DNA of 64,000 bases, taken from NCBI GenBank assembly GCA_039707655.1, contig CM077676.1, forward strand, positions 243,182,866 through 243,246,865. Direction: 5' to 3'. This document shows positions 1-10,982 of the stretch, piece by piece. Numbering within the stretch: the stretch's first letter is position 1; every line of letters begins with the position of its first letter. The translations under genes were made by a program, and so were the position numbers. The stretch is from Elymus sibiricus. Its lineage: Eukaryota > Streptophyta > Magnoliopsida > Poales > Poaceae. A model generated the notes under the pieces. The model saw only the letters and a program-made list of their open reading frames with translations. It searched no databases and was not told where the DNA came from.

Positions 1-1300
1 AGTGCATGCATGTGTACTCATGCATGAATCCCTCTCCCACCTGATCGAAGTGGGGGGGGGGGGTAACACACGACGCGTCATGAACTGATCTCGCTCTGTG
101 TGGGGACTGTACGATTTTCGACGCGGGCGCCACATCAATGTTGTGCATGGTATTCAAATTAAACATATGCATGCATGCATCACCTCCATATACATATGTT
201 TGGGACACATGCATGCAGTGGTTGTCTTCAAACAGTACTCTCCTCGCGTGGTTATCAGGGGCAAGCCTATATATTCATGGGCCCGCGTGGACGTCCATCA
301 CTTCGACCGGCATCGAGAGAGGTTACGAGGGTGGATTCTTCTTCTTTGGTTCGTGTTACCGTGTAGTAGGTCATGGTGATGAGATTCGAGACCTAAGTTT
401 GAGCGCATGCGTACGCATGAATCCCCGTCACCGGCTCGAAGTGGGGTGACATACATAGTACGCGTCGTGGACCCTCGCTCTGTGTGGGGACTTTCTGGTT
501 CCAAAGCACGGTACCATGCCACATCAAAGTTGTGCATTAATATTGGGTATTCAAACACACCACATAACACTTCCATACATATGTTTGGGCCACATGCAGG
601 CAGTGGTTGTCTTCGGGCACTACTCCCTTGTGTGGTTATCGGCGAGCTAGCCCATATCTGTGGGGTCGCGTGGATGTCCATCACTTTGACCAACAACAAG
701 AGAGAGGTTATACAACCAAGGTGGATTCTTCTTGGTCCGTGTTACACTACCTCTTGGTGAGATGCCCCCTCCCACCGACTCAAAGTGTGTGTGTGTGTGT
801 GTGTTTGTGTGTGGGTGGGTGGGGTGTGGGGGGTACTTCGCACTTCCTGAACCTCCATGGGGTCGGGGATGTCCGGTTAATTTGCGAGGCACATGTGCTA
901 CATCAAAGTTGTGCATGAATTGGGTATTTAAATATCACACCACCCTTTTCATACATATAGTTGGGCCACTCACAGGTGGTTCGTATGTGGCCTCACCCAT
1001 CTCACGCCACAAGCACACATTTGTGGGCCCGCACACTGTCCACCTTTGACCGGAAGCGAAAGGGGGGTTTGACCATGATGGACTCCTATAGGTTTAGTTT
1101 TACGGTAGGGTGTGCTATGTCAGACCTATTCCCGTCCCGCCGACACGAAGTGGGGGGGTGGTGGACTAGCAATAATGTGGGCTTTGTGGGACAGGTGCCA
1201 TAGCAAAGTTGTGCATTGGGTATTTGAACATCAAACCAGCCTTTTCATACATATATTTGGTCCACATGCACTGTTTGTGTTCTGACCCTTTCCCACGTTT
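1..1300. repeat. Tandem array, ~380-bp unit, about 3.5 copies
   Basis: The same ordered landmarks recur: a 'catgaatccc...cgaagtgggg' block, 'ctctgtgtggggact', then 'caaagttgtgcat...gggtatt' near 133, 520, 900 and 1200, and 'catacatatgtttggg..cacatgca' after each. Spacing is about 380 bp, falling to ~300 bp in the last copy. Copies are diverged by substitutions and indels. The open frames here are short, overlap on both strands and share no conserved protein, so I treat the region as non-coding satellite-like repeat. Confidence 0.75.
785..822. repeat. GT microsatellite
   Basis: A run of about ten GT dinucleotides, then an interrupted GT/GGT stretch, lies inside one unit of the ~380-bp array. 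The other units lack it, so it expanded after the array formed. Confidence 0.9.
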
Positions 1301-1392
1301 TTTTGGCCACACAACACACACGGTTCCCTCAGATTACCCGTGTGCCACGCCCGTGCCCCTGTCACCCACATCAGCATAGTAGATTGGGCTCC

Positions 1393-1712
1393 ACGAGGCT
1401 TCCCTCGCAATCTCAAAAATATCTACCCGCCTGGAGGGTTTTTCTGTTTGATAGCACACGATTATTATGTTTCGACCGTGTGCGATGCTGTTTGCCCCCG
1501 GCCCCCCGCTCCCGCCTGCATCCCTCAAAACTATCTTCCCGCGTGGAGGGTTTTTCTGTTTCATAGAACACAGTTTTTATGTTCCAACCGTGTGCGATGT
1601 TGTTCGCTCCCGCTCCCGCCTACATCCCTCAAAAATATCTAGCTGCCTGGAGGGTTTTTCTCTTTGATAGCACACAGTTGTTATGTTTGGACCATGTGCG
1701 ATGTGTGTTGCT
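1393..1712. repeat. Tandem array, ~115-bp unit, three copies
   Basis: Three copies of 'ctcaaaa.tatct...c.tggagggtttttct.tttgata' followed by 'atgtt..accgtgtgcgatg' begin near 1400, 1525 and 1630. The array adjoins the 5' side of the decayed gene at 2007 and could have been part of its promoter or of a separate repeat. No coding support. Confidence 0.7.
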
Positions 1713-1848
1713 CAATCCCTTCATCCAAATTTTCAGTAGCCCCGGCATTTTACTCCCGTGTAGTAAAATTTTCAGCACCCGCGTCATTTCCTCAAACACC
1801 ACCTTGGCCCCACTCCACACACACACCCCAAAAACTCTGCGCGCTCGC

Positions 1849-1873
1849 ACACACACACACACACACACACACC
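1849..1873. repeat. CA microsatellite
   Basis: About 12 uninterrupted CA dinucleotides, in the presumed 5' leader of the decayed gene that follows. Confidence 0.9.
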
Positions 1874-2006
1874 ACCCCTACCTCGCTCGAAACCCTAGCA
1901 AGGTCGCCACCACCGCCGCCGTGCCACCTCCACCGTTAACATTTGCCGGTTTGCCCGTGCAGGTTACCCACCGATCTCCATACCCTAGCCGCCCTGAGTT
2001 TCTTAG

Positions 2007-2682
2007 ATGACGCCTGCCAAACGACCCCTTTCCCACAGATCCCCATCCCCACCCCCTCCCCCACTCCAGAGCGTCGCAGCCTAAGCCCGGCTACGCTTCC
2101 CATGGAGCCCCAGGATTACTGGCCCAAAAGAGGTTTATCGCGGCCTCTTCGCCCGACATCGACGAGGTGGCCGCCGAGGAAGCTGACAACGATTACTGGC
2201 CGCAAGCTCTCAATCAGCGGGCTAGAGTATGCTGGCATGTGGCGTACACCGGCTACGACATCGAGGTCGTCGACAGTGATGGCCTGACGTGGGCTATGTC
2301 GCAGGTTAAGTGGCCCACCCCCAACCCCTCGGGTTCAACCACCATCGATCTCATCCATGGCCCCGCCGCTGATCTCCTCTGGTTCGCTGTCAAGAATTTG
2401 CCATCCTACATCACCATCGAGCCCCTTTTGTCATTTCTGAAGGACACATTCTGCGATGCTGGCTTGGATCCTCAGCGGCCAAGTCAGACCTCATCGACGG
2501 CGACCACGAGGAGGGCACCCTCTCTGCCTCTTCCAAGGGGAAAGAGCACATCTGCGACATCAGGGAGGGCACCCTACATCCGTGATCTTCCAAGGGGAAG
2601 GAGCCCATCTGTGACAACATGGAGCGCACTCAGAGGCCGCGCTCTTCCCATGCGAAGGAGCCCATCTGTGACAAGTGAGGAA
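2007..2682 (+). pseudogene. Decayed first exon of an unrecognised host-like gene
   Basis: GC-rich, codon-like DNA opens with an ATG at 2007 (MTPAKRPLSHRS, then a proline run) but stops after 25 codons. A neighbouring frame then carries a plausible protein (residues such as DNDYWPQAL, CWHVAYTGYDIEVVDSDGL). Near 2470 the sensible frame shifts again to an acidic tract with three 'SSKGKE..ICD' type repeats and an in-frame TGA, ending at a possible splice donor (aa/GTGAGG) near 2680. The shifts and stops indicate a pseudogene. I do not recognise the family. It may be the 5' exon of the B3-like gene whose 3' exons start near 4239, since both lie on the plus strand across a plausible intron, but the splice phase could not be confirmed. 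Confidence 0.45.
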
Positions 2683-2739
2683 ACCTATGATTTGTTTTGC
2701 CGTGCCTCTTCACAGGGTGGAACCCATGATTTGTTTTGT

Positions 2740-3560
2740 CAAGACCCTTTTGTAGTGAGAATATGTCCAGTTTTAATTGCTGTGTTTGGTTGTTTGCAGT
2801 ATGCCTTGTTTATTTCAGTTATTCACAGTGTGATGCTCTATATGTGCAACTATTTACCGTGCAGTACAATTTCATCAATACCAGTTTCAACGATACCAAT
2901 ATGAATGACTATATTTGCTTGCTGTTAAGCCTATTATAGCTAGCATATGCCTCTTTTAACGTTTTTTGGTTGTTCGGTTGTTTGTAGTTAGCATATGTCC
3001 AGTGTCAATTGCTATCTTTGGTTGTTAGTAGTATGCCTTGTTTACACAAAGTGATGTTCTATATGTGCAAGTATGAACTGTGCAGTTCAATTTCATCAAT
3101 ACCAGTTTCAACAATACCAATATGAATGACTATTTGGTTGTTGTTAAGCCTGTTATAGCAAGCATATGCCTCTTTTAACGGTTTTTGGTTGTTTGGTTGT
3201 TTGTAGTTAGCATATGTCCAGTTTTAATTGCTATCTTTGGTTGTTCGTAGTATGCCTTGTTTATTTCAGATATTCACAAAGTGATGTTCTACATGTGCAA
3301 GTATGAACTTTGTAGTTCAATTTCATCAATACCAGTTTCAACAATACCAATATGAATGACTATTTGCTTGCTGTTAAGCCTGTTGTAGCGAGCATATGCC
3401 ACTTTTAACGGTTTTTAGTTGTTCGGTTGTTCATAGTTAGCATATGTCCAGTTTTAATTGCTATCTTTGGTTGTTCGTAGCCTGCCATGTTTATTTTAGT
3501 TATTCACAAAGTGATGTTCTATATGTGCAAGTATGAACTTTGCAGTTAACACACCTTTCC
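2740..3560. repeat. Tandem array of ~230-bp AT-rich units, four copies
   Basis: The landmark 'catatgtccag.tttaattgct' recurs near 2762, 2994, 3211 and 3441. Each copy continues with 'tatgccttgttta', 'tgatg.tctatatgtgcaa', 'caatttcatcaataccagtttcaa' and 'gcatatgcc.cttttaacg'. Spacing is 217-232 bp. Base composition and poly-T stretches fit expanded intron sequence. No coding support. Confidence 0.8.
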
Positions 3561-4087
3561 ACTTCTTGTTTTGCTTAACTAGCGTGCTTAAACCTGCACA
3601 CTGAAGCTATCATTTGGAGATTATGTTATCTACCATGGATATATTTGGTTGATGTTTAGCCTATTGTGCTTAACATGCCTTTCGATGTACTTACACAAGA
3701 CAATATTGGGAACGACTGTTGTTTTCCATCGAGGTTAGTTTCATCCCATGGCTTATATACACTCACTGTTCAGGATATCGGTAGCTGGTACCATATCGGC
3801 CGGGGGCTGATAAGGGATTAATCGGCGAATTGGACATTTAACTGAATATACCTGTAACCCATTTATCGGTAGTTTAACTAGGGCCATATCTAATATATCT
3901 GAGGCTACATAGCAACATGCATTGTACTGAATGTCTAAATATGCAATCCTAGGATACATAGCAACAAGGAAGAGTGTTACCTTAATGTTCTGATGATGTC
4001 TAGATATACATAGAAGAGCAGCAACAGCAACAACACAGCAGCAGTTAACTGCAGTTAATCGGCCGATATTTGTAACAATGTAATAAA
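3561..4087. other. Non-coding stretch, no gene seen
   Basis: AT-rich sequence with two related patches ('atatcggccggggg' near 3786 and 'taatcggccgatattt' near 4056) and a CAA/CAG-rich patch near 4020. This would be intron if the flanking exons belong to one gene. Confidence 0.5.
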
Positions 4088-4177
4088 CTCCCTCCGCCCC
4101 ATAATATAAGATGTTAATTCATCCAATATGTGAGTATATTGGATGTACTAAGATCTTATATAATGGGACGGAGGGAG
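4088..4177. mobile_element. Stowaway-type MITE (Tc1/Mariner class)
   Basis: A 90-bp element with terminal inverted repeats CTCCCTCCG and CGGAGGGAG. Its two arms pair almost along their full length ('ataatataagat...ttaattcatccaatatgtg' against 'cacatattggatg..agatcttatataat' on the opposite strand). This is the usual form of grass Stowaway elements. A TA target duplication is not clearly kept on both sides. It lies just before the 3' exons of the B3-like gene. Confidence 0.85.
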
Positions 4178-4238
4178 TGTTGTACTACATCATTGTGCAA
4201 TTGTTGTTTAGCTTCTAATATTAACTTGGTGCTTGTAG

Positions 4239-4762
4239 GTACATATGTCATTGGTAAAGATCCGCGCTTCAACCCTTTTTGCGTATGGGGCAATGAGATA
4301 TTCATGAACCAGCATCAAGTGAGGAAACTGATAAAGATTGTTAGTAAAATGGGTCAAGAGATGGCAATTAAATTATTTGTTTACACTTTGTCCAAGACAA
4401 CACTGAACTGCAGGATGGTAAGTAAGAACTCTGCATGCTTCTTTTTACTGTCCATAATGAGTTGTGTTAGATGACAATGTCTGGATCTTTTTCCTTTGCA
4501 GTGGTTCCCAAAGCAGTTTACTCAAGATTACCTCTCAAACTACATGATTGGTGGGCATGCAAAGGTTAAAGTATTTCTACCAGAACACAATGACTATCTA
4601 GATGTCGTCATGAAGACAGTGAAGGATGGGCGGTCGGCCATCACAAGGGGTTGTACTAGAGTCGTGTGTGCCTTCTGCATGGAGGAGGGCACAATATGGG
4701 CATTCCGCCTCACCTTGTTCAGCAACCAGAATGTCTTTCGCCTCTTTCTTTACCGTCTTTAA
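4239..4762 (+). pseudogene. B3-like DNA-binding protein fragment, two 3' exons
   Basis: Exon 4239-4417 follows a 'cttgtag' acceptor and ends at donor gtaagt. The intron is 4418-4501, ending 'tttgcag'. Exon 4502-4762 ends in TAA. Joined in phase these give about 147 residues. The second exon has the spacing of a plant B3 domain: 'FPKQF...YL' at its start, a 'VKVFLP' strand, 'DGRSAI.RG', 'EEGTIWAFRL' and a C-terminal 'FRLFLYRL'. The Trp usual after 'RG' in B3 domains is Cys here. B3 proteins bind promoter DNA in the nucleus. No initiation codon can be assigned. If 2007-2682 is the 5' exon the gene is disrupted; otherwise this is a gene fragment. Family call moderate, splice sites good. Confidence 0.5.
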
Positions 4763-4964
4763 TAGTACAAGTATACAACCCTGGTTCATCATTCTTTATT
4801 TGGTGCATATGTAATTCTTTTTTTTTATGTAACTCTTGAACATATGTACATGTGAATCAAATAATGCATTGGTTGTTGAACCTGATAGCCTACTTTCAAA
4901 TTCAAATTCGGTACAATTTTAAATAGCAGCGATTAAATTATGGTGAAAATACGCTCTGCAGGTC

Positions 4965-5690
4965 ATTACGGCGCACACGGTCCGTAAAGCACATCGTGTG
5001 TGATATACATCATAATCCGACACGGTTCACAGAGAGGAAACGTGTGCGACCATGCACACAGTTGCCGTTTGCAAAGCGTGTGTGATGTCAGACTATATCA
5101 CAAACGGTGCGAGCAAACTAAATGTTTGTGATATTCGCCTTATCGTACACGCTTTACAATCATGAACTGTTTGTAATGGCGTACGCATCATAAACGTTTG
5201 CACCACATAATAGCGTGTGCGATAGTTATCCTGTACGACATTGGTACGACAGTCCGACGTTTCATAATCCTATCCGACACTCGTACGATGATTAACTAAT
5301 CTTCTTGATTATATATCGCATACGGTTCGGGAGAAGTGAATGTGTGTGATAGTCTCCTTATCATACACATTTTACAATCGTGAACTGTTTGTGATGGGGC
5401 ACGCATCGTAAACGTTGCACCACAGAATACCGAGTACGATGGTAATGCGAGCACACACGAGTAGCAAGGATGGAGCGTTTGGGATATTCGATAGATCACA
5501 AACAGTTGTGTGACGAGTCGCGTTTGGGATAGATCGGGCATCGCATACGCTTAGTTCTGCGAAACGTATGCTTGCGTGCTCCCTATCGCCGACAGTTTCT
5601 GGGTCATGTGGGAAGACCCCCCCCCCTATCGCACACACATGCAATGCGACGGTTTAAAACTCTGTCGCGGAAAGGGGGTAAAAACCGTTT
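4965..5690. repeat. Unclassified DNA-transposon-like repeat with internal inverted and direct repeats
   Basis: Dense short motifs on both strands ('cacacacg', 'gtgtgtgat', 'catcacaaac', 'tttacaatc.tgaactgtttgt.atgg..acgcatc.taaacgtt.gcacca') with two clear direct copies near 5145-5215 and 5360-5425. The style resembles subterminal repeats of grass class II elements, but I could not find a clean terminal inverted repeat and target duplication. No protein. Confidence 0.5.
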
Positions 5691-7019
5691 GTATAGCAGC
5701 TCGCTGTACCAGTGTACTGTCATGAGAAAGTGCTTTAGTTTTGCATGTTAATCTAATGCAACTTATGTACATGCCAATTCTTTGCGTGATGAGCCTATGC
5801 CACTGATAAAATAAAGTAATGCCACCCTTTAAGCAAGGCTACTATGTTGCTATCTTTAGCCATTAAGATAATCACAATGCTTCTATTTGTTACTATATGT
5901 TTAATGAACTAGTGCCGCTATTATAGTAAATCTCACTTTCTCAATATCTGTGCAAACAGGGATGCTCGACTGCTGGAAATATTGGCACCTTTTCGATTAA
6001 TCTAATCCACGAGTAGATAATAAGCATGGCAATCACAGTGGATGGTTCATTGCCTTCACTGCCTCCTTTCTTATCTGCAAGGTAAGAGTCTTGGCGAGCT
6101 ACAGAACTAAGATTTAGAGTGAAAAAGAAGCATGCTGCCTTGTACAACACTTGGCTCGACCTTTTGATGTAATCTTTGTTTTCTTGTCTTTTAGTTTGGA
6201 TTAGTATAGACTAGTTAGACCTTTCTTTCCTTTTTCTTTCTTTTTCTACTTTCTTTTTCTTGGGCTTACCTCAAGCCTTGTACTCTTGGACTCCTGGACG
6301 CTGTCTTTTATTATTTATAAAAATTGTTGTGGGGCTTTGCCCTACTGTGTACAGTCAAAAAAAAACTACAGACCGAAGATGAGGCAGCATAGCTTTATAG
6401 CTTTATAAAAGGAGTAACTTGGAGCCTCAACTCGCAGGCAACATTAAGCGTATAATCTCGTAATGTTCCATGTCAATCTCGGAACTGAGAACTTACCCCA
6501 TCCAAACTGCATGCAACATTAATGGGAAGACCCTACAAGCAATGGGTTACGTTGCCGATTTCAGTAGAACTGCACAAAAAAGATCAGATGGTCAGATACT
6601 TATGCTGGCTCCTATGTACTCCAAAGTTCACGCAGACAAGCATCGATGTTGACAAGAAGAAGTGCCAGAGTGAACACCACTTAACCAGTCTGCACCCCAG
6701 GGATGCTCCATTTCAGTTCAACTGCAAAAAAAACTTTGGGTGGTTCATTTTGTCCACCGCCTCGTCTGCACGGAAGAATTTTGGCGAGCTACAGGACCAA
6801 GATGAGCCGGTAAACTAGTTGGATGAAAGTAGTGGCCAAGATGCTCAAACCTCTCGTGGCATGGAGGCCACCATCATGAGGATAACCTACAAGCAAAGTT
6901 CAGATGGTCTGTGCTGCCTCTTATGTACTCGAAAGTTTGCTTAGACAAGCACTAATTTTAGCAAGAACTACCACCGAGTGAACACCACTTAACCAATCTG
7001 CACCCCAGGTAATTAAAGT
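5691..7019. other. Non-coding DNA with a possible retroposon tail and a diverged duplication
   Basis: No convincing gene. A T/C-rich stretch ending in 'tttataaaaattgttg...gtacagtcaaaaaaaaa' near 6190-6368 looks like the 3' tail of a non-LTR retroposon, but no RT or endonuclease is present. The segment 6590-6720 is repeated at 6905-7010 (shared 'ctatgtactc.aaagtt', 'gaacaccacttaacca.tctgcacccca'). A short 'gagctacag.accaagat' motif recurs near 6094, 6364 and 6783. Confidence 0.45.
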
Positions 7020-7026
7020 GTGTCGA

Positions 7027-7240
7027 TGGAGGATATTGGTTGTGATCTCTCAATCATTTGGATGCATAAACATGCTGAACTTGTATACGTGAATCTTTTG
7101 AGTTGTTGATTGTGAATGTTGGCTATGAATACTGGCTTGTGATCTCTCCATCATTTGGATGCATAAACATGCTGAACTTGTGTATATGTGAATCTTTTGA
7201 GGAGTTGATTGTGAATGTTGGCTATGAATATGAACGTATC
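7027..7240. repeat. Two-copy tandem repeat, ~107-bp unit
   Basis: The block 'tgtgatctct..atcatttggatgcataaacatgctgaacttgt' through 'gattgtgaatgttggctatgaat' occurs twice back to back with few differences. Non-coding. Confidence 0.85.
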
Positions 7241-7329
7241 CTGTGAACCTGAGTTTGATCTGAATGTTTACCTTTTATGTTGTACTTGGTGTGTTAACTT
7301 GTTAGAATGTATGATGTGGGCTTGTGACG

Positions 7330-8190
7330 TGTGAGTGTCACACGGCACACCATTGTTCCGAGAAGAATGGCGCCTGCATGTTAGGGTTGCAAGGGCGCAT
7401 CAACTCTTATTTATCTTTTCCTCAGTCTTTACAAGCACTGATAGCCTGTTAACACACAAACACTACATGGGATCAGATCGACTATATCCTACACGAATGA
7501 CCCAGCGCATCATCACGCTCGAACACACAGGGTACCCAGCATATTTCAAACTGACGTCCGGTACCCGGTTGAACCGCCCCATTCAGCCCCCGCCATATAG
7601 TTTTCGGCCTCTAAAAAACACACTACTGCATTATTTTTGGGCTTTGACAGGTGCTGTTTTCTGTAGCTTGGGCTGCCCAGCAAATGGGCTGCTGGTCCGC
7701 CACGGACTGGGAGGCTATAATAACAAGTTGTATCATGGAGAGGCAAGCTAAAAAATACCCCGTCGAGAGCCACTGAAAAACAAATTCGCGTCTGACGTTC
7801 TTCTTCAGTCTTCCCTCTGCTGGTTGTCCCACCACCCAAACTAGCGCGGCTGGACTGCCTGCTGCCGCCCAGGGGTCGGCGGCACTGCCTCGCACCGTGC
7901 CCCCCACCCCCTCTTAAATCCAGGTCGCTCCATACCACAACCGCCAGCGCGGGACAGAAGTTTCATCTTCTTCCCCCTCGGCCCTCGCGCTGCCAGGGGA
8001 TTTAAGAAGCGCGACATCAAATGCACCATCGGCGATGGCTGCCTGTCATTAATCTCTCCAATTACGGAGACTGCGATGCGTCATCCCTGTGCATCCGAGA
8101 GGCGTGCGAGCCGGTGGCAGCAGCTTTTCTCACCGGGAGACGCGCCCTTTGACCGCACGCCGTCGCTCTTACCTCCTCCTTAATGGCGCC
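7330..8190. other. Non-coding flank upstream of the small RGG gene
   Basis: No supported gene. Near 7820-7880 is a fragment ('caccacccaaactagcg..g.tggac.gcctgct') related to the interspersed repeat copies at 10,600 and 11,440. The rest becomes GC-rich toward the promoter at 8200. Confidence 0.5.
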
Positions 8191-8199
8191 CGCGGCAGC

Positions 8200-8207
8200 C
8201 TATAAGA
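8200..8207 (+). promoter_or_regulatory. Probable TATA box of the small RGG gene
   Basis: 'ctataaga' lies about 90 bp before the ATG at 8292, leaving a pyrimidine-rich leader of roughly 60 nt ('ccctctatccccaaaatcctctctct'), typical of a plant pol II promoter. Confidence 0.6.
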
Positions 8208-8291
8208 CGCCACCGCCGTACCCTCTATCCCCAAAATCCTCTCTCTAGCGCCTCCCATTCCCATCTCCAATCCACCAGCACTCCCTCATCA

Positions 8292-8744
8292 ATGGTGCAA
8301 CCGGAGGAGCACCCACTCGTGTTCAATTTTGGAGAGGAGGAGGATGAGCATCCCGCGAATCCTCTGGATCCGTTATGGGATGAGATGGACCTGGGCTTGG
8401 AGATAGTTGCCCAGAAGAAGGCAGAGGTGGAGCAGCTGTTTAGGGCCCCCGCGCCCGCCGCGGACGAATGGCCTGCCTTGGACGTTGACGCCGCTGAGGC
8501 GTATTTCCACGCCCTCCACTCCAACTTTGCATGATTCCACGCATTTTACCACGACGGTGGCGGCGTTCGCGGTCGTGGGGGTGGCGCTTGTGGTGGCCGT
8601 GGAGGTGGCGGAGGTTGCAGCCATGGGGGTGGCGGTGGCCGTGGCGGTGGCGGAGGTCGCGGCTGTGGGGGTAGCACTGGCGGTGACCGCGGCCGTGGCG
8701 ATGGCGGATGTCGTGGCCGCAGGGGTGGCGCTGGCCGTGGCTAG
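8292..8744 (+). pseudogene. Small gene: acidic N-part plus RGG/glycine-rich C-part split by an in-frame TGA
   Basis: The first 80 codons encode an acidic protein (FNFGEEEDEHPANPLDPLWDE, WPALDVDAAEAYFHAL) ending at TGA 8532-8534. The same frame then continues without interruption for about 69 codons to TAG 8742-8744, encoding a glycine-rich stretch with RGRGGG and GGRGGGG motifs like RNA-binding RGG domains. Composition, position and frame all suggest one original protein of about 150 residues. The TGA may be a nonsense mutation (TGA from CGA or similar) or be read through. A TATA box and short leader precede the ATG. I do not recognise the N-terminal family. A nuclear or RNA-associated role is inference from the RGG tract only. 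Confidence 0.55.
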
Positions 8745-9317
8745 TGTCTGGTTCAGCTTCAGCTTCTAAAAATGTAGTGGTGGTGGAAGCAAATTAACTA
8801 GTACTACTACTGTCGTTCGTCTGAATGAATCAACTATCAAAGGGGTGTTTTCTTTCTACTAATGGTTTGATTCATATCGAACGGCTGGCGTGCGTTTTCT
8901 CTTAAATCTTCTATCTCCCGTCTTCTTCTTCCTCCAGCCTCCCAAACCAGCGCTGGCCGGACCGCATGCTCCCGCCACCCTATGGCCGGCGACTAACGCG
9001 AAACAAATGTTCTGCCAGTAGAAATATAAATATTAAAAGCGAAAAAAGAGAGTCTCACCTCCAGTAAAATACTGACATCTCGGACCCACCAGGTTGTCAA
9101 CGTAGTAAATAAACGAGTGAATTAAACAAGGAGAGGCAGTCACCAAAGACTGTTTTTTTAGGTCAAGCAAATATAACTAGGCTTTGGCCAGCCCAGCCTA
9201 TTATATGCGCAGCCCACGACATGCTGACACCAGGATCCAGCAGGTCTCCAACGGGCTGTGGGACACTGAGTTACCTTTTTTTTAAGAAAAAACGCATAGC
9301 TAAGTTCTTATTTTCTA
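8745..9317. other. Non-coding flank with a repeat fragment
   Basis: Contains the 3' flank of the RGG gene and, at about 8925-9000, a further diverged copy ('cttcctccagcctcccaaaccagcgctgg..ggaccgc.tgctccc') of the interspersed repeat seen at 10,600 and 11,440. No gene seen. Confidence 0.5.
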
Positions 9318-9390
9318 CTGCCTCCGTATAAAAATATAAGACGTTTTGGTAGGCTAAAATAGCCTAAAAATGTCTTATATTTTATAAAAA
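9318..9390. mobile_element. Stowaway-like MITE fragment
   Basis: Begins 'ctgcctccgtataaaaatataagacg', then 'ttttggtaggctaaaatagcctaaaa' and 'tgtcttatattttat', giving paired arms. The distal terminal repeat is lost or diverged. Confidence 0.55.
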
Positions 9391-9419
9391 TGTTGTACCA
9401 GACCAACATTACTATTTAA

Positions 9420-10462
9420 CCCAGAGAAGCAAATGTGTGTATTTCAAAAAAAAAGGTAATGGCTGTAAATTATCCGAAAATATTAAATGGGGCTTGTCCG
9501 CAACATTATTTTTTACTGCCAAGAAATCGGTGTATTCAAAAAAACAATTGGGCTTTAAATTCTACTAAAGAGGTTAATCGGTTACAGTCCGCAACATTAT
9601 TTTTTCAGCCATCCTGTAAATTATTAAAGAAAATCTCTTGTCCAAACGAAATGCCTAGCCCAGTTTTATTTTTTATATCATTGCTCTGTCCAGCCAGCCC
9701 AGCAAATGCGTGTATTTAAAAAAGAAGCAAATGGGCTGTAAGTTCTAAGAAAAAAAGAATTATTGGTTGCAGCATGCCGGCAACATTATTTTTTCACCCA
9801 GCCCAGCAAATGGGCGTATTTTGATGTTTTAACAAATGGGTTGTAAATTCTAAAAAATATGAAATGGGCTGAATGTCAAGCACATAATAGGAAGCTCACA
9901 TTATGGGCCCATGAGGGTGAAGCCCACACAAGGTGTTGTCAACTTGGTCAACAAAACGATTCTGATAGCCAAGGCGTTGGATGTAAATCAAACGGCCAAC
10001 GTGCTTCTTCAATCTCTCGTTCTCTTCCTCCCGTGCTAGCGGGACCGTGCTGGGCTGCAATTGTTTTTTGTGAATTGCTGGGCTGTAAATCTTGACAAGG
10101 AGGCATGCATTCGGCTTGCCCAGAAAATTGTTTGAAATAACTAATAAGAAAAAGGTTGTAAATATAAAAAAACACAGCAAACTGGCAATTAGTTTTAAAT
10201 TTAGGCTTTTTTCTTGGGATTTTGAGATTTTAAATATCATTGGATTTTATTTAATCTAATTTAATTTAATTTTAAAATTAGTTTGAATCTAACGCGAAAT
10301 TTTGGGATTAAAATAGTTCGGACTACGCTGAAGTATGCGAAATTTCGTTGAATTTATTGATTGTGGTACTAGGCAGAAAATGGGCTGTAATAAATTCCTT
10401 AAGAATTAGCAAATGGGCTGTAAATTATTTACAAAAATAGCAAATGGGTTGTATACTGTCTA
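9420..10462. repeat. AT-rich interspersed repeat with recurring 'aaatgggctgtaaatt' motif
   Basis: The phrases 'caacattattttttc.gcc', 'cagcccagcaaatg.g.gtatt' and 'aaatgggctgtaa.tt' recur at least six times between 9470 and 10,450. Near 9900-10,095 there is a partial copy of the same sequence seen complete at 10,463 and 11,291. No coding support. Confidence 0.55.
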
Positions 10463-10965
10463 CCACACATTTGGAGGCTGACTTGTGGGCCTACGAAGTT
10501 GACGGGTACGCAAGGCTTTGTCAACTTAGTTAACAATCGATTCTACCAGCGTGACCGTTCGATGTTAATCCAACGGCCGTTGTGCTTCTTCAATCTCTGA
10601 TTTCTTGCTCCAGCCGCCGAAACCAGCACCGACGGGACCGCCTGCTCCCGACTCCGATGGACGGCTGTGCTGGCGCGAAGGACTCACCGCCTCACCCTAC
10701 TCCCACCGCTGGCCAGTCCATCTCTGTACTCACCCACACCTTCTGTTGTTCTCCAGCGACGGCAACCTCACACCGCAGCCGAACCAGTCAACCCTCGTAC
10801 TCCCCTCCCCGTGGGCTTCCACTACCGAGTCTTCCCCGGCTCCGGGTCGTTCCCACCCTTAGCCTAGCCGTCGTCCACCACCTTGGTGCTCTCGGCACGG
10901 CGTCGTCAATGCGGTCAACGAATGACACCCATCGAAAGAGGACTGTACGTGCAGAGGCTGACAGC
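10463..10965. repeat. Interspersed repeat copy 1 (~500 bp)
   Basis: Runs from 'gaggctgacttgtgggcctac.aagttgac' through 'ccaacggccgt' and a GC-rich 'gctggccag.cc' part to 'catcgaaagaggactgtacg'. The copy at 11,291-11,783 has the same order of landmarks. Open frames occur on both strands but are not shared in frame between copies, so I do not call a gene. Confidence 0.7.
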
Positions 10966-10982
10966 TGGGACCCACATGGTCC

